Source: DATCVR01 sp036566745 (GTDB lineage Bacteria; Actinomycetota; Actinomycetes; Jiangellales; Jiangellaceae). Taken from it: a stretch of DNA of 33,236 bases. The notes beneath the pieces were generated by a model. It ran no database searches and was not told the origin of the DNA. It saw only the letters and a list, made by a program, of their open reading frames with translations. Each line of letters starts with the position of its first letter. The stretch's first letter is position 1. Below are positions 24,375 to 32,627 of the stretch, in pieces. The stretch covers positions 1 to 33,236 of the forward strand of contig DATCVR010000401.1 of the NCBI GenBank assembly GCA_036566745.1, given 5' to 3'. Both the position numbers and the translations under genes were made by a program.

Positions 24375-25442
24375 TCAGACCCAGTCGATGTAGTCCATGG
24401 TCCGCCAGAACAGGTCAGGCGACAGCGGCATCGGCAGTCTGGGTGGAGTGAACGCGCCGGACGCAGGGTCGGCGATGACGATCCGGCCCAAGTCGTCGAC
24501 CCCTGTCACCGCGGTCGTGTGGTAGCCCTCGTCGAGGTCGAGCAGTGAGGCGTACGACCTGCCGCTGCTGGTCGCGAGCTTCGACACGTCGGTGGAGGTG
24601 GCGACCATCAGCCTGGCCCCCCGGACGAGATCGCGCAGGTGGTCGTCGTCCTCCACGTCGAAGGACGTCGTTCGCCGAGGTGGTTGCCCGGTGAGCCATT
24701 CCAGCGCGTAGTACGGCTCGTTTCCCTCGTCGAGGTTCGCATACCCACCCACGTGGTGGGCGTAGGCCTTTTCGTAGAAGGGGAAGAGGGTCGATCCGTC
24801 CCGCGCACGACCGAAGGCGAGGTTCCCGTCGGCGTTCACCGGAAGGGTGGCCGCGAAGCGATACTCGCGGCCCGGAAGCGAGACCACCACCGTGTCGCCG
24901 TCCTGCCGCACCGAGGCCAGGAACTCCGAACGATCCGCCGCACCCCCACCTGCGGCTTCGGCGAAGCGCGCGGTCATCGTGGCCGCGAAGTGGCAGTTGT
25001 TGATGGGTCCCTGGATCGGGTTCTCCACATCGAGGTGTGTGGGTGCGACGTGGTCGACGGGGGCGTAGCTGAAGCCGGGAGGCAACGCAGGTTCGGGAAG
25101 CGGCTCGCTGACGACCCGCAGGCGAGTCGGGCCGGACGGACCCCGGTCTACCCCCGAGTGCGCGTCCGCCAAGGCGCGCTGATCGTCGACCACGGTGGAT
25201 TCGGCTGCCATGGCGCCGTCGCACGTCTCCCGCATCGCGTCGACAGCCCTGCACGCGGTCACCCCGGCCAGCATGATCTCTGTCATCAGCTCGTCGCGGT
25301 ACGAGCGAGAGTTCGCGATCGATCTGTGCATGCGGTCCACTCGCGCGTCCACGACGTTCTTGAGCTGGGCGGCGACGGCCGCCAGTTGTTCGCGCGTGGT
25401 GGTCAGCGCGTCAGCCGCGAGCCCGAGGGCGTCGTCACTCAT
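24375..25442 (-). CDS. Calpain-like (C2) cysteine protease, copy 1
   Basis: The protein has 355 residues from ATG 25442. An N-terminal helical domain (1-100: DALGLAADALTTTREQLAAV) lacks a signal peptide. The protease core begins at about 130: QGPINNCHFAATM gives the catalytic Cys with the preceding Gln; the calpain hallmark is FYEKAYAHHVGGYANL with ALEWLTGQP; and YHTTAVTGVDDLG holds the His. The third residue, Asn of the usual NPWG, is Asp here (IADPASG). Activity is therefore possible but not assured. It is the last gene of a minus-strand group with copies 2 and 3, and 85 bases separate it from the small gene upstream. The ribosome site is weak. The C2 assignment rests on the motifs, not on a search. 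Confidence 0.78.
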   Translation of the reverse strand: MSDDALGLAADALTTTREQLAAVAAQLKNVVDARVDRMHRSIANSRSYRDELMTEIMLAGVTACRAVDAMRETCDGAMAAESTVVDDQRALADAHSGVDRGPSGPTRLRVVSEPLPEPALPPGFSYAPVDHVAPTHLDVENPIQGPINNCHFAATMTARFAEAAGGGAADRSEFLASVRQDGDTVVVSLPGREYRFAATLPVNADGNLAFGRARDGSTLFPFYEKAYAHHVGGYANLDEGNEPYYALEWLTGQPPRRTTSFDVEDDDHLRDLVRGARLMVATSTDVSKLATSSGRSYASLLDLDEGYHTTAVTGVDDLGRIVIADPASGAFTPPRLPMPLSPDLFWRTMDYIDWV

Positions 25443-25527
25443 GGCGGTGCCGCAGCCGTCACGACAACGAACCACCGCATACCGTGTAAGTGCCCCGAGA
25501 TGCCGTGAGGTGACGCCCGGGCCGCCG

Positions 25528-25791
25528 TCAGTGCTCTGCCTGTGCTGGCGACAGCACGACGGACGGGTCGGCGCCGACCTCGCCCACGGCGCCAACCGAC
25601 CAGCGGCGTCCGCTCGCCGTCACGACGTCGCCCTCCCAGTACCACGCAGTGGTCTCCGAACCGTCGGCTTCGTCGACGCCGAGACAGATCCGGGGCGGAT
25701 CGAGGGCCATCACCATGACCCAGGCATCGAGAAGCTGGTTGGGATAGCCGCACATGATCGCCACGCCGGATTCCGGCTGCTGAGCGTTCAT
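25528..25791 (-). CDS. Small protein of unknown function coupled to calpain-like copy 2
   Basis: The protein has 87 residues, and its ATG overlaps the stop of the protease gene (ATGA), which implies translational coupling. The sequence starts MNAQQPESGVAIMCGYPNQL and has the stretch DAWVMVMALDPPRICLGVDE followed by AWYWEGDVVTASGRRWSVGA, suggesting a small all-beta fold. No family is recognised. A tightly coupled small gene next to a protease could be an inhibitor, chaperone or substrate, but this is inference. Confidence 0.65.
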   Translation of the reverse strand: MNAQQPESGVAIMCGYPNQLLDAWVMVMALDPPRICLGVDEADGSETTAWYWEGDVVTASGRRWSVGAVGEVGADPSVVLSPAQAEH

Positions 25792-26870
25792 GGCCACCGT
25801 ACGGAGACGAACCGGCCGAAGATCCGGCGGAGCGCCGCGACGGGGACCGGTTTCGGATGGCGCCGGCCCCACGGGTTGTGCAGCACGAGGTTGCCGGCCC
25901 TGTCGACCCCGCGGACGGCATAGGCGTGGTCGGCCACGATGCCGTACTCGAGGGCCACGGCCTGGGTGTACGCGTCGAACTCCCGGTACGTGACCGCGAC
26001 GGTCAATCTGTCCGAGCGGCACAGTCGCCGGATCTTCGTGTCGGTGAGCGACTGCGGCCGCACCGACGTCGGTGTCGATCCGGTGAGCCAGGTCATGGCC
26101 ACCTCCGGGCTGCGTGGCTGGTCGAGCTCGGGGTACCCGTTCACGTACTGGGCGAAGGCCTTCTCGAGGTACGGCACGAGTCCGGATCCGTCGTTCGTGC
26201 TGGCATGGCGCGGCCGTCCGTCCGGCATGACGGGCAGGGCCCGGGTGATCCGCTGCTCGTCGAACGGGGTGCGCACGACGAGGTCGGGCCCGTCCTCCTG
26301 GACGAACGACGCGACCCGCCGGGCCCTCTTCCCCGTCGCGAGGCACAGCGGGCCGATGAAATGGCAGTTGCGCAGGGGACCCTGCTCCGGCGTGTCGAAG
26401 TCGATGATCGGCGGCATCAGAGTCGGCGGACCGTCGCCGTACTTCGCCCCCGCCGGCGGCGGGGGTTCGAGCCGGGGAGGACGATGCGGCCGGGGCGGAC
26501 GATGCGGCCGCGGGGGACGGTGCGATCGGGGCGGGCGCGACGGCTTCGGCGGGCGCGACGGTTTCGGTGGGGGCCCGGCGATCTCGATCGCCCGCGGCGA
26601 CGGTGCGGCCACCAGCTCCAGTGTGGCGACCTCCGTACCGATCGCACCGGCCACGCGTTCCTCGGCCACATCGATCGTGTGCACCATATGTGCCATGGTC
26701 TGGCGGACGAGGGTCTCCAGATCGCTGCGGAGCTGGTCCGCGGCGAGCATCGCCAGCAGCCGGGACACCGACGAGCGTGCCGTCCGCTCGATCGACGCGG
26801 TCGCGCGAACGAGCGTCTCTCGCGTGGCGGCCAGCGAGGCGATCGACGCGGTGAGCTGTTCGTCCGTCAC
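25788..26870 (-). CDS. Calpain-like (C2) cysteine protease, copy 2 (complete triad)
   Basis: The protein has 360 residues. GTG 26870 is chosen because a perfect GGAGGTGA lies 4-5 bases upstream. It comprises an N-terminal helical domain (1-100: TDEQLTASIASLAATRETLV), then a Pro/Arg/His linker (about 108-150, units RPHRPPRP), then the protease core: QGPLRNCHF (Gln and Cys), VPYLEKAFAQYVNGYPEL and WLTGSTP (calpain signature), ADHAYAVRGVD (His) and LVLHNPWG (Asn). The whole Cys-His-Asn triad is present, as in calpains, so this copy should be catalytically competent. Calcium sites are not evident. It is the only complete member of the five-copy family here. Confidence 0.85.
   Translation of the reverse strand: MTDEQLTASIASLAATRETLVRATASIERTARSSVSRLLAMLAADQLRSDLETLVRQTMAHMVHTIDVAEERVAGAIGTEVATLELVAAPSPRAIEIAGPPPKPSRPPKPSRPPRSHRPPRPHRPPRPHRPPRLEPPPPAGAKYGDGPPTLMPPIIDFDTPEQGPLRNCHFIGPLCLATGKRARRVASFVQEDGPDLVVRTPFDEQRITRALPVMPDGRPRHASTNDGSGLVPYLEKAFAQYVNGYPELDQPRSPEVAMTWLTGSTPTSVRPQSLTDTKIRRLCRSDRLTVAVTYREFDAYTQAVALEYGIVADHAYAVRGVDRAGNLVLHNPWGRRHPKPVPVAALRRIFGRFVSVRWP
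26474..26566 (-). repeat. Pro/Arg/His-rich repeat linker in calpain-like copy 2
   Basis: Imperfect units of about 12-15 bases (CGGACGATGCGGCCG-like) encode PRPHRPPRPHRPP and PKPSRPPKPSRPP stretches. The linker separates the helical domain from the protease core and is absent from copy 1 in this form. It is probably unstructured. Confidence 0.65.
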
Positions 26871-27005
26871 GGCGTCACCTCCGCGGCCCTCGCCCCAGGC
26901 CTCATGCCGGGTAAGTACGGCCGCAACCGGTGTCGTGACGACGACAGGGCCCGAGATCCGCGCGCGACCTCGGCACACCGGAGCCGCGCGCCGAAGTCGG
27001 AGCCG

Positions 27006-27683
27006 TCAGCCGCGGCGGGGATCCCGGAGCTCGCACCACGACAACACGACGAAGAGCTGACGGAAGACGACCTCGGGCATGGGCTTCGGGTGGTTGCTCC
27101 GATCGGTGGCGAGGTGGCGGAGGTCGGCGCTGGAGAAGTTGCGGACGCCGTCCACGTGCGACGGACGGCCTGTGAACCAGGTGAACACCCGATGCGGGCC
27201 GGCCTTCATGTTCTGGTAGCCGCCGCGGTACTTCGCCCAGGCCTTCTCGAGGTAGGGGACGAGGGGCGAACCGTCGTCCGTCGTGCCGTAGAGCAGCTGG
27301 TTCGTCGGTCGCCACACCGGCAGGGTGTCCTCGAGGTGGTGGTCGCCGGCCGCCGTACGCACGCTGACGGTGCCGGCGTGGGCGTCGCGGCGCACCGAGC
27401 GGGACACGGCGCGCGGATCGGCGTCGGTGAGCATCGCGATGGCGGCATGGAAGCTGCAGTTGGGCGCGTCGCCCTGCCGGCCCTTTCCGGTGCCGAACGC
27501 CATCGGCGCCATTCGCAGCCGCTTCTTCCGGGTGTACCGCATGTTCCGCGGGATGCCCGGCTCACCGGGCAGCGAGACGACGATGCGAGCGATCTGGGAC
27601 GCGACCGCCGTATCGAGTGTCTCGCGCAGGTCCGCCACCCCGCCCCGGAGGCCGTAGACGTGCGGCGTGAGCTGGATGGCCAC
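27006..27683 (-). pseudogene. Calpain-like copy 3, lacking the His/Asn segment
   Basis: The readable part is 225 residues. The N-terminal helical part (AIQLTPHVYGLRGGVADLRE) continues upstream in frame for about 20 codons (TDTQLRDAVTTLESV) without any start codon, and ATG 27768 lies in another frame, so the 5' end is probably damaged; GTG 27683 is only a fallback. The Cys region QGDAPNCSFHAAIAML and the calpain hallmark VPYLEKAWAKYRGGYQNM are intact. After LRHLATDRS the text jumps to NHPKPMPEVVFRQLF, which aligns with HPKPVPVAALRRIF just after NPWG in copy 2. The segment with His and Asn is therefore deleted in frame. It cannot be an active C2 protease. Confidence 0.72.
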
Positions 27684-27841
27684 CGATTCGAGCGTCGTGA
27701 CGGCATCGCGGAGCTGGGTGTCAGTGGCGGCCGGCAGCGGTCGTGTCCGTGTTGGTGCTTTTGTGCATGCCGGAGAAGGTGCGATGTCACCGCGGCGCGT
27801 GACGAGGTCACGTGGTGACGGTGCTCACCCCGGGGGTGAGC

Positions 27842-28105
27842 TCACTGCGACGAGTCGTCGCCGCCGGTCTTCATCGACTCCCAGATCTTCTTGCACTCGG
27901 GGCAGACCGGGAACTTCTGCGGATCACGGCTGGGCACCCACACCTTGCCGCACAGGGCGATGACCGGTGTTCCGTTGATCATGGCCTCGGTGAGCTTGTC
28001 CTTGGGCACGTAGTGGGAGAAGCGCTCGTGGTCGCCGTCGCCGCTGCTCGGCTGGGTGCGGCGGTCCTCGATGGTCTCGGTGCCGGGGCTCAGTCGGGTG
28101 CTCAC
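27842..28105 (-). CDS. DUF3039 family protein with CxxC motif
   Basis: The protein has 87 residues from GTG 28105. The conserved end reads VIALCGKVWVPSRDPQKF followed by PVCPECKKIWE, where the CPEC knuckle plus the upstream Cys suggests zinc binding. The family is restricted to actinobacteria and has no known function. In related genomes it is typically encoded near the DEAD/DEAH helicase and MFS seen to the right here; this is from memory. TAGACT lies seven bases before the GTG, indicating a leaderless transcript divergent from the MFS gene. Confidence 0.9.
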   Translation of the reverse strand: MSTRLSPGTETIEDRRTQPSSGDGDHERFSHYVPKDKLTEAMINGTPVIALCGKVWVPSRDPQKFPVCPECKKIWESMKTGGDDSSQ

Positions 28106-28112
28106 GGCGTCA

Positions 28113-28154
28113 AGTCTACGTACCTGGAGATCGGTACATGAGTGTCCGTACAAT
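28113..28154. promoter_or_regulatory. Divergent leaderless promoter pair
   Basis: TAGACT on the minus strand (28113-28118) lies seven bases from the DUF3039 GTG. TACAAT on the plus strand (28149-28154) lies six bases from the MFS ATG. Neither start has a good ribosome site, which fits leaderless mRNAs common in actinobacteria. Confidence 0.5.
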
Positions 28155-28160
28155 TGGCTG

Positions 28161-29564
28161 ATGACGATGATGCCCGAAGGTCAGACCGACCAGGGCATTC
28201 TCGGTTCCGAGCACCGCAGGCTCACCATCGGCATCGTCGCCACCGTCGTCTTCATCGCCTTCGAGGCGATGGCGGTCGCCACCGCGATGCCGAAGGCCGT
28301 ACCCGACCTCGACGGCCTGCCGCTGTACGCACTGGCCTTCTCCGGCTATCTCACGACGAGCCTGTTCGGGATGGTCGTCGCCGGCGAGGTATGCGACCGG
28401 CGCGGGCCGCGGCTGCCGCTGTTGGCCGGTGCCGCGACCTTCAGCGCGGGGCTGCTCGTGGCGGGCTTCGCTCAGTCGATGTGGCCGTTCATCGCGGGCC
28501 GGGCCATCCAGGGACTGGGCGGCGGGTTGGTGATCGTCGCCCTGTACGTCGTGGTCGGACGTGCCTATGACGAGGCGCTGCGCCCGCGCATCTTCGCCGG
28601 CATGGCCGCCGCGTGGGTGGTGCCCTCCATCGTGGGACCCCTGGTGGCCGGGCTGTTGGCCGACCACGTGTCGTGGCGGTGGGTGTTCCTGGGGATCGCG
28701 CCGCTGGTGTTGATCCCGGTGGCCATGTCGCTGCCCTCGGTCACGGCGGTCGACGGCCCTCCGCCAGGCGGTCCGGCCGTCCGACGCGGACGCAAGCGGC
28801 TGGCGCTGGCGGCCGCCGCGGGCATGGGCCTGCTGCAGTACGCGGGTACCCGTCCGGATGCCGTCGCGATCGTGCTGTGCGTCGTGGCGCTCGCCTTGCT
28901 CGTCCCCAGCGTGCCGCGGCTGTTGCCCGCGGGGACGCTCCGGCTGGCCCGGGGGCTGCCGACGGTGGTGGCGCTGCGGGGCATCCTGGCCGGGGCGTTC
29001 TTCGGCGCGGAGGCGTTCCTCCCGCTCATGCTGGTCTCCGAGCGGGGGTTGTCCTCCACGCTGGCCGGCCTTTCGCTCACCGGTGGTGCGCTGGGCTGGG
29101 CGCTGGGGTCGTGGTACCAGGGCCGGCCTCGCCTGACGACGCCGCGGCACCTGCTGATCCGGGTCGGCTCGCTCATCGTCGCCGCGGCGATCGCGGCGCT
29201 CGCGCTCGTGCTGCTGCCCGCGGTGCCGGTGGTCGTGGCGACCGCAGCGTGGATGGTCGGCGCGGTCGGCATGGGGATGGCGATGGCCAGCATCAGCGTG
29301 GTGCTGTTCGAGCTGTCGCCGGTCGAGGACCACGGGACGAACTCGGCGGCGATGCAGCTGTCCGACGCGCTGTTCTCGATCACGTTCGTGGGGGTGGCGG
29401 GCACGATCTTCGGCTCGGCCCACGGCGGAGCCGCTGCCGCGAGCACCTCGGAGTCGGCCGCGGTACCGGCCTGGGTGTACGTCGCGATCCTGGCGGTGAT
29501 GTCGGCCCTGGCCCTCGGCGGTGCGTGGGCGGCCGGGCGGATCAGGGCGCACGGCGTGGACTAG
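28161..29564 (+). CDS. MFS transporter (DHA2-like)
   Basis: The protein has 467 residues; ATG 28161 fits the TACAAT box. It has about 14 hydrophobic segments. The motif-A loop after helix 2 reads GEVCDRRGPRLPLLAG, helix 4 has GRAIQGLGGGLVIVALYVV, and the motif-C-like region is VVPSIVGPLVAGLLADHVSW with RWVFLGIAPL. It is probably a drug or metabolite exporter. It differs from the MFS pump at 5482 by lacking the ArsR operators. It converges with the acetyltransferase pseudogene, 26 bases between the ends. Confidence 0.9.
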   Translation: MTMMPEGQTDQGILGSEHRRLTIGIVATVVFIAFEAMAVATAMPKAVPDLDGLPLYALAFSGYLTTSLFGMVVAGEVCDRRGPRLPLLAGAATFSAGLLVAGFAQSMWPFIAGRAIQGLGGGLVIVALYVVVGRAYDEALRPRIFAGMAAAWVVPSIVGPLVAGLLADHVSWRWVFLGIAPLVLIPVAMSLPSVTAVDGPPPGGPAVRRGRKRLALAAAAGMGLLQYAGTRPDAVAIVLCVVALALLVPSVPRLLPAGTLRLARGLPTVVALRGILAGAFFGAEAFLPLMLVSERGLSSTLAGLSLTGGALGWALGSWYQGRPRLTTPRHLLIRVGSLIVAAAIAALALVLLPAVPVVVATAAWMVGAVGMGMAMASISVVLFELSPVEDHGTNSAAMQLSDALFSITFVGVAGTIFGSAHGGAAAASTSESAAVPAWVYVAILAVMSALALGGAWAAGRIRAHGVD

Positions 29565-29590
29565 AGCACCTCTCGTATCGCAACCCGCCA

Positions 29591-30169
29591 CTACCAACGT
29601 CGGCGCACCGTGCCCTTGGGCCCGGCTACCAGGCTTGCCGCTGGAACATCGTCAGCCACGATCGCCCCGGCCGCGACAACGGCGTCGCGACCGATGCTGA
29701 CGCCAGGCAGGATCGTCGCGCCGGCACCGATCCACACGTTCTCTGCCACATCGATAGGCGCGCCGGTGAGGAACTAGCGCCGCTCGTCAGGGTCCACCGG
29801 GTGACCCATCGTGATGAACATGGCCTTCGGGCCGACCATCACACCCTCGCCCAACCGGATACCGGCGTAGTCGAGGAACGTGCACCCCTGGTTGACGAAG
29901 ACACGTTCTGCCACGTCCAGACGGAGGCCGTGATCGGTGTAGAAGGGCGGATAGATCGTGACCCTCGACGGGAGAGGGCGGCCCAGGATCTGTTCGAGCA
30001 GTGCCGCCTTGCCCACTTCGTCGTCGAAGGGCAGAACGTTGAGGCGCGAGGTCAACTCGGTGACCCTCAGCACTCGCTCGCTCATCGTCCTGAACTCGGG
30101 GCCGAGAACCCGTTCACCCCTGGCGAGGAGCTCGGGATCGTGGATGGGCATGAAGCGGTCGCTGGTCAT
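29591..30169 (-). pseudogene. Sugar O-acetyltransferase (LacA/Maa-type) with one in-frame amber codon
   Basis: From ATG 30169 the frame reads MTSDRFMPIHDPELLARGER through FTDHGLR-type hexapeptide repeats (YPPFYTDHGLRLDVAERVFV) to MGHPVDPDERR, then TAG (29774-29776, minus strand). The same frame continues perfectly: FLTGAPIDVAENVWIGAGAT, ILPGVSIGRDAVVAAGAIVA and a normal end KGTVRRRW at 29591. The expected residue is Gln (CAG to TAG). The full length of 192 residues equals that of maltose/galactoside acetyltransferases, which transfer acetyl from acetyl-CoA to sugars. The catalytic His in MGHPVD precedes the stop. The lesion is a recent single mutation, or readthrough or base-call error. Confidence 0.85.
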
Positions 30170-30249
30170 TCGGCCATCGTCGCGCAACGTCCGTACGGGC
30201 CGCTGACCGACCGGACCGGCAGGTGCAGGAGTCCAGGTCGCGCCCTGGC

Positions 30250-31443
30250 TCAGCGCTCGAGCTCCCGTGCCAGGTTGTCCATCTGCTCCGGCGTCGGCTC
30301 GGGGAGCCTCGGCCGGACGACGCGCGGTGCGCGGATCAGGTCGGGGAAGAACTTGCGGAAGTCGGCGAGCGACAGCGAGGTCAGGTGTCCGATCGGATGC
30401 CTGAGCACGACGTTGTCGTGCTGGTCGACGCCGAGGACGGCGTACGCGCGTTCGCTGCCTGTCGTGAAGATCGCGCATCGGGTCGCGTGCTCGAAGTCCG
30501 GATGACCCCTGCCGATCCGCCAGCTGCAGGCCACCGCGACGTAGCTGTCGTTCAGTATCGCCGCGAGCGTGTCGTCGTCGAGGTCGAGCACTGGATCGTC
30601 CGGTGTCTCCCAGGTGATCCGGTGACCGGTCGCGAGCTCCATGGCTTCGGTCACGCGTGCGGCGAGTGGCGTCGTCCTCGGATCGCGATACTCGGGCGGA
30701 CCGGGCCTCGACAACGCCGCGCGGGCCCCCTTGGCGATGAACTCGCTGCCGAGCGTGGGGTGGTCGGTCCAGGTCGTCGAGAGGCCTCCCCGGGGCTGGC
30801 GCTCGTTCGACCGAGTGTCGCGGTGGGGGAGCATGGTCGAGGTATTGATCGGCTCACCGCCTGGGAAGTCGATCCGCACGTTGTCACCGTCGCGGCGCAG
30901 CATCCGGCGCAGCGCATCGGGATCCCGGTGCGCGATGACGCTGACCACTGCCGCGAGGGCCTCGTCGCCTCCGTTCTGGAGCGTCGTCGTGGTGGCCTCG
31001 ATGACATCGGGCCAGAAGGACCACGGCTCGGCCGGGCGGCGGTAGACCACGTGCGCCGAACGGTTCAGGAGCGGCTCGCCCGGCCGCTGGCCCCTCGGAT
31101 GCCGGTCGGCCGAGGGGTCGACGTAGATCCGAGGGCCGGTCGTCGCCATCGTCACCTGCCAGTTCGGCGCCTCGACGAGCCCGAGGAGATCGCGGCGGAT
31201 CGACGACTTCAGGCGCGGGCGCACCTCGTCGCCGACGTGCCGGACGAAGGCGTCCACGTCCTGCCGCAGCCGACCGCCCAGGTGGGGGTCGCCGATCGTG
31301 ACGTCGAGGTGCAGGGTGATGCGGTCGCGGGCGCCGGTCACTGCGTCCAGGATCGCGTCGAGGTGGCCCTCGGCTTCGGCATCGGCGCCGGCGAGTGCCT
31401 CGGTCGCCCTGTCGAGGTGGTCCGGGGCGTCGTCGGAGTTCAT
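30250..31443 (-). CDS. Calpain-like copy 4, predicted pseudoprotease
   Basis: The protein has 397 residues. ATG 31443 overlaps the stop of copy 5 (ATGA). The N-terminal helical domain (1-110: NSDDAPDHLDRATEALAGAD) resembles the others in layout. The middle GSEFIAKGARAALSRPGP, the TG near ELATGHRITW and LAAILNDSYVAVACSW follow copy 5 closely. The catalytic Cys block is replaced (EPWSFWPDVIEA), the His position is Arg (SERAYAVLGVD) and the NPWG Asn is His (VLRHPIG). All three active-site residues are thus missing while the fold core is kept, which suggests a non-catalytic binding role. Its relation to the C2 family is through alignment with copies 2 and 5. Confidence 0.7.
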   Translation of the reverse strand: MNSDDAPDHLDRATEALAGADAEAEGHLDAILDAVTGARDRITLHLDVTIGDPHLGGRLRQDVDAFVRHVGDEVRPRLKSSIRRDLLGLVEAPNWQVTMATTGPRIYVDPSADRHPRGQRPGEPLLNRSAHVVYRRPAEPWSFWPDVIEATTTTLQNGGDEALAAVVSVIAHRDPDALRRMLRRDGDNVRIDFPGGEPINTSTMLPHRDTRSNERQPRGGLSTTWTDHPTLGSEFIAKGARAALSRPGPPEYRDPRTTPLAARVTEAMELATGHRITWETPDDPVLDLDDDTLAAILNDSYVAVACSWRIGRGHPDFEHATRCAIFTTGSERAYAVLGVDQHDNVVLRHPIGHLTSLSLADFRKFFPDLIRAPRVVRPRLPEPTPEQMDNLARELER

Positions 31444-32440
31444 CGGATCTCGGTTCCCAGGCCCGTGGCCAGGTAGTCGAAGGTCTCCGGGGCGGGTTGG
31501 CGCTCGCCGATCTGCGGCGGCGGGGGACCGACGATCACATCGGGGAACACCGTCCGGAAGTCGCCGAGAGAGATGCTCGTCGCGTACCCGAGGGGGTGAT
31601 GCAGCCTGACCTTGCGCCGGTCGTCGACGCCCAGGACGGCGTGGGCCTGCTCGCGCCGTGCGGTGATCAGCCGGCAACGGGTCGCGACCTCGTAGTCGGT
31701 GTTCCCGTTTTTGAGGACCGGGCTGCATGCGACGGCGAGGCGGCCGCCGCCGAGGGAGGCCGCGAGGTCGTCGTCGACGTCCAGCCGTGGATGTTCCCAG
31801 GTGGCCGGGATGCCGGTGAGGTAGGACATCGCCTCCTTGACCCGAGCGGCCAGGGGCATCGACGGGTCGTCGACGTAGTACGGCGCACGGTCCATCGACA
31901 GCGCGGCGGCGTACCCCTTGGCGATGTAGCTGACCCCGATGGCCCGGTTCCCCGGCGACCGGATCCCGATCAGCTCGTGGTCCGATGCGAGGCGGAACTG
32001 GTGCGGCAGGACGGTTCGGGTCAGATCCGGCTCCTGGCCGGGGAAGGCCAGGACCGGGCGGTGCCTGGTGCGATCCCAGCTGACCAGCCGCTTCAGCGAC
32101 TCCGAGCGGAGGTGGGCCATGCCGCACATCACCGCGGCCAGGGGCATGGTCGGAACCGGGCCCCTCGACGACGGTCCCGGCGTTGATCCCCTCGGTCCAG
32201 AACACGATGTCGTTGAGCTGCTCGTCGCTGAGCTGGTCGTATCTGCCCTTCGCGGGAAGGTGCGGCTTGCGGTAGCCCGGCCGCCTGCCGCAGCGTGGCC
32301 GAGACCGGCGTGCTTGCGTCCGCGATCGCGAAGAGGCGTCGGTGCCGCTCCGCGAGGGCGTTGTGGACTGCGTCGTTCCTGTCGAGGGCCGTCTTTCGAG
32401 CGAGCTCGAGCGCGTCAAGCGCAGCATCGATCCACTCCAT
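31440..32440 (-). pseudogene. Calpain-like copy 5, frameshifted pseudoprotease
   Basis: ATG 32440 follows GAGAGGG. The protein is read in three frames: EWIDAALDALELARKTALDR to STPVSATLRQ, then KPHLPAKGRYDQLSDEQLND with FWTEGINAG, then MPLAAVMCGMAHLRSESLKR to the end (AYAVLG-type block AHAVLGVDDRRKV, LHHPLGYATSISL). An extra base near 32274-32290 and another in GGGCCCC near 32156-32164 cause the two shifts. Corrected length is 332 residues. As in copy 4 the Cys block is absent, the His site is Gln (EQAHAVLGVD) and NPWG reads HHPLG. The hallmark YIAKGYAAALS with YLTGIPATW survives. It is upstream of, and coupled to, copy 4. Confidence 0.7.
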
Positions 32441-32473
32441 GGTTGCCCTCTCGCCGTGCCCGTGGCGCCTTCG

Positions 32474-32502
32474 AAGGTAGCGCCGGGGAGGTCGTTGTGA
32501 CA
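32474..32502 (-). promoter_or_regulatory. Promoter of the calpain-like copies 5 and 4 operon
   Basis: TGTCAC (32497-32502) and TACCTT (32474-32479) are spaced by 17 bases on the minus strand, 33 bases before the ATG. A 10-bp palindrome CCTTCGAAGG (32468-32477) overlaps the -10 box and could be an operator. Confidence 0.4.
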
Positions 32503-32627
32503 CTCGCGCGAGTCGGCTCGCGACGGCTCCGGGGCTGCGGTTAGGGTCGGAGGACAGCCCGGCTCGCTCTTGCCAGCAGGCCGGGCGCTGCCATGCCCGC
32601 CCGTCACCGCCGATCCTCGGGAGAGGT

